Shown here: one piece after another, positions 31,882 to 33,372 of the stretch
How positions within the stretch are numbered: the stretch's first letter is position 1
Layout of the letters: every line of letters starts with the position of its first letter
Source of the DNA: UBA1731 sp045595285
Lineage (GTDB): Bacteria > Verrucomicrobiota > Kiritimatiellia > RFP12 > UBA1067
Direction of reading: 5' to 3'
Length of the DNA: 33,372 bases
Assembly (NCBI GenBank): GCA_045595285.1
Contig: JAZOAC010000144.1
Location: 1-33,372, forward strand
The notes under the pieces: model-generated
What the model was told of the DNA's origin: nothing
Seen by the model: the letters and a program-made list of their open reading frames with translations, nothing else
The model's database searches: none
Position numbers and translations under genes: made by a program

Positions 31882-33054
31882 ATGAAGCATGATATTGTAT
31901 GTTTCTTTCAATCTTCCGGACGTCATGAAGTGCGGAGACTGGAGGGTGTTTATTCCTTTGTCCGTAAGCATGGCTGGCATGTGCTTACGATAGACCGCGA
32001 CCAACAGCAGTCGGACATACGCAAAATCCTGGATTTCTGGAATCCTATCGGCTGCATTGTCGAAGGCGTGGTGGGCGAGACGCTTGCTTCGCCTCTGAAA
32101 TTCGGCAAGATCCCTGTTGTGTTCTGCGATGTGGCACCATCAATCTACGGTAACAGGACATGGGAACGAAGGCGGGCGACGACATTCGTCAAACACGATT
32201 CCGCTTCCACGACACGTCTTGCGGTGCAGGAGCTGAAATCTCTGAAACGGGAGAATCTTGCGTACGTGGGATTCCTTGAGCCAACATACTGGTCGAATGA
32301 GCGTGCAGCTGCATTTCGTTCGGAAACTGCTGGAGTGGATTGCAGCGCACACTTCTTTCTGCATGACCATGACCGACCATTCAAGGATGCGCTCGATCTC
32401 CAGATGAGATTGCGGCAATGGCTCAAGAACCTTCCGAAGCCGTGCAGCATACTTGCGGCGAACGATTTCATGGGAGAGCAGACGCTTGCCGCCTGCTATG
32501 AGCTAGGCATAGATGTTCCGCATCAGATGGCGGTGATTGGAATAGACAATGAAGAAATCCGCTGCGAGCATCTGCGCCCGACGTTGACAAGCGTGGAGCC
32601 TGATTTCAGAAAAGCCGGCTATCTTGCCGCCGAAGCGCTTTTCGACATGTTGTCCGGAAATGGAAAAGCCGACGGCTATCGCCTGTTTGGTCCTGCCCGC
32701 ATAGTGCGGCGCCAGTCCACGGCCGTTACGCGAATCAGGAACAGGATGGTGTCTGACGCGCTTGAGATAATACGAGTGAAAGCCTGCAGCGGCATAAAGG
32801 CCGCGGATGTCCTTGCTCAGATGGGGGGATCGCGCAGTTCGGCCGAACGACTGTTCAGAAAAGTCACAGGATGTTCCGTGCTGGAGAAGCTGAACGAGCG
32901 TAGACTGGAGGAGGTCAAGAACCTCCTTTCTAAACCTGATGTGAAGATTGAGTCGTTTGCGGACTTCTGCGGCTATCGCTCAGGTTCATTCCTGCGCAGC
33001 CATTTTAAGAAGATGACAGGAATGACGATGCAGGAATGGCGCAGTAGATTGTAG
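31882..33054 (+). CDS. XylR-type transcriptional regulator (LacI-like sensor plus AraC HTH)
   Basis: This 390-residue regulator has an N-terminal sugar-binding sensor of the periplasmic-binding/LacI type. It runs from MKHDIVCFFQSSGRHEVRRLEGVYSFVRKHGW through SILAANDFMGEQTLAACYELGIDVPHQMAVIGIDNEEIRCEHLRPTLTSVEPDFRKAGYLAAEAL. A C-terminal AraC-type pair of helix-turn-helices (about 290-388) includes SSAERLFRKVTGCSVLEKLNERRLEEVKNLL and SFADFCGYRSGSFLRSHFKKMTGMTMQEWR. The order sensor-then-AraC is typical of XylR-like regulators of PVC-group and Bacteroidetes-like sugar loci. It starts 18 bp after the phosphoesterase. Its target could be a glycan-use gene such as GH127, but that is unproven. Confidence 0.9.
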   Translation: MKHDIVCFFQSSGRHEVRRLEGVYSFVRKHGWHVLTIDRDQQQSDIRKILDFWNPIGCIVEGVVGETLASPLKFGKIPVVFCDVAPSIYGNRTWERRRATTFVKHDSASTTRLAVQELKSLKRENLAYVGFLEPTYWSNERAAAFRSETAGVDCSAHFFLHDHDRPFKDALDLQMRLRQWLKNLPKPCSILAANDFMGEQTLAACYELGIDVPHQMAVIGIDNEEIRCEHLRPTLTSVEPDFRKAGYLAAEALFDMLSGNGKADGYRLFGPARIVRRQSTAVTRIRNRMVSDALEIIRVKACSGIKAADVLAQMGGSRSSAERLFRKVTGCSVLEKLNERRLEEVKNLLSKPDVKIESFADFCGYRSGSFLRSHFKKMTGMTMQEWRSRL

Positions 33055-33251
33055 CCGCTATTTTTGCCTCGCAATTGCGGAAACGTGGATTTGACCGTCG
33101 TGTCCAAAACTAAACGCAAGTTCTGAAAGTTACTGCAAGTCTATTCTACAATTCCCGGCAAATTTTTGTTTTTAACACGGGAAGTGCGGAGACGCAGAGT
33201 TTTATAAGGTGCCAAAAAAACTTTCCGATGTGCTCTTTTGCCGCGCAGAGA

Positions 33252-33280
33252 TTGATTTAATCTGCCGGTTTTGGTACAAT
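33252..33280 (+). promoter_or_regulatory. Promoter of the right-edge transposase gene
   Basis: The 282-bp gap at 33055-33336 holds no gene. It contains TTGATT (33252-33257), a 17-bp spacer and TACAAT (33275-33280) preceded by TGG, a good sigma-70-type promoter about 57 bp upstream of the ATG at 33337. A 10-bp palindrome CGCAATTGCG is at 33070-33079. Confidence 0.6.
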
Positions 33281-33336
33281 GTAACTTGTTTTTCTGCGTG
33301 GATTGTGTCCTTGAACGGAAATAAGAGGCAGAAGAA

Positions 33337-33372
33337 ATGGCAAAGTACCTTGATCCAAAGGCGGATGTGACC
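33337..33372 (+). CDS. PD-(D/E)XK nuclease family transposase / Rpn-like, N-terminus (partial)
   Basis: Only 12 codons are in the window: MAKYLDPKADVT. This start is characteristic of PD-(D/E)XK transposase-family (PF12784-like) proteins, in which FKxxFGEHKDLLISFLNALLPL typically follows. AAGAGG lies upstream as SD. The gene runs off the right edge, so the assignment rests on the short signature only. Confidence 0.6.
   Translation, partial: MAKYLDPKADVT

Overview
The window looks like a chromosomal segment of a gut- or rumen-type bacterium of the PVC group. Kiritimatiellota or another Verrucomicrobiota lineage is my best guess. This is inferred from gene content: a XylR-type LacI/AraC regulator, a GH127 arabinofuranosidase, a DUF711 protein, a TAT-exported Gfo/Idh/MocA lipoprotein, a short CstA, and a PD-(D/E)XK transposase start reading MAKYLDPKADVT. 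No rRNA, tRNA or CRISPR array was seen.

Positions 1 to about 15,000 form a defence island, visibly more AT-rich than the rest and all on the + strand. It is a type I restriction-modification locus interrupted by accessory genes. The order is hsdM (3' end only), a RhuM-family gene, a HEPN-like unknown, hsdS, two KAP-family P-loop NTPases (the second frameshifted at a run of six A), a 58-codon small ORF, a truncated RhuM-family gene, hsdR, a YgjP-like metallopeptidase and a primase-helicase-nuclease fusion of TOTE type. Most junctions overlap or are separated by only a few bases, so the genes probably form one or two transcription units. The most unusual feature is a heptanucleotide repeat family with unit GGAATKA. 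It sits at the hsdM end, inside the hsdS linker between the two target-recognition domains, and across the hsdR/ygjP junction, where it continues into a 31-bp-arm inverted repeat. The unit is 7 nt, so a change of one copy in the hsdS tract shifts the reading frame. This makes a phase-variable specificity subunit plausible. The island ends with a 30-bp perfect palindrome and a 27-codon rhuM remnant just before cysK.

From about 15,100 to the end the sequence is more GC-rich and looks like ordinary chromosome. cysK (minus strand) diverges from a secreted GH127 beta-L-arabinofuranosidase. Then come folD, a 654-aa protein of unknown function and a DUF711 protein; next a hexose-6-phosphate mutarotase, a half-size glycosyltransferase-like protein and an exported NUC1-type nuclease, overlapping by 4 bp at each junction. 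The following run is an RnfG-like FMN-binding protein, a Gfo/Idh/MocA oxidoreductase, an unknown protein, ParA, a DtxR/MntR-type regulator, CstA, a membrane-anchored metallophosphoesterase and a XylR-like regulator. Five intergenic regions in this half carry an extended -10 element (TGnTATAAT or close), which looks like the housekeeping promoter signature here. A PD-(D/E)XK transposase gene begins at the right edge.
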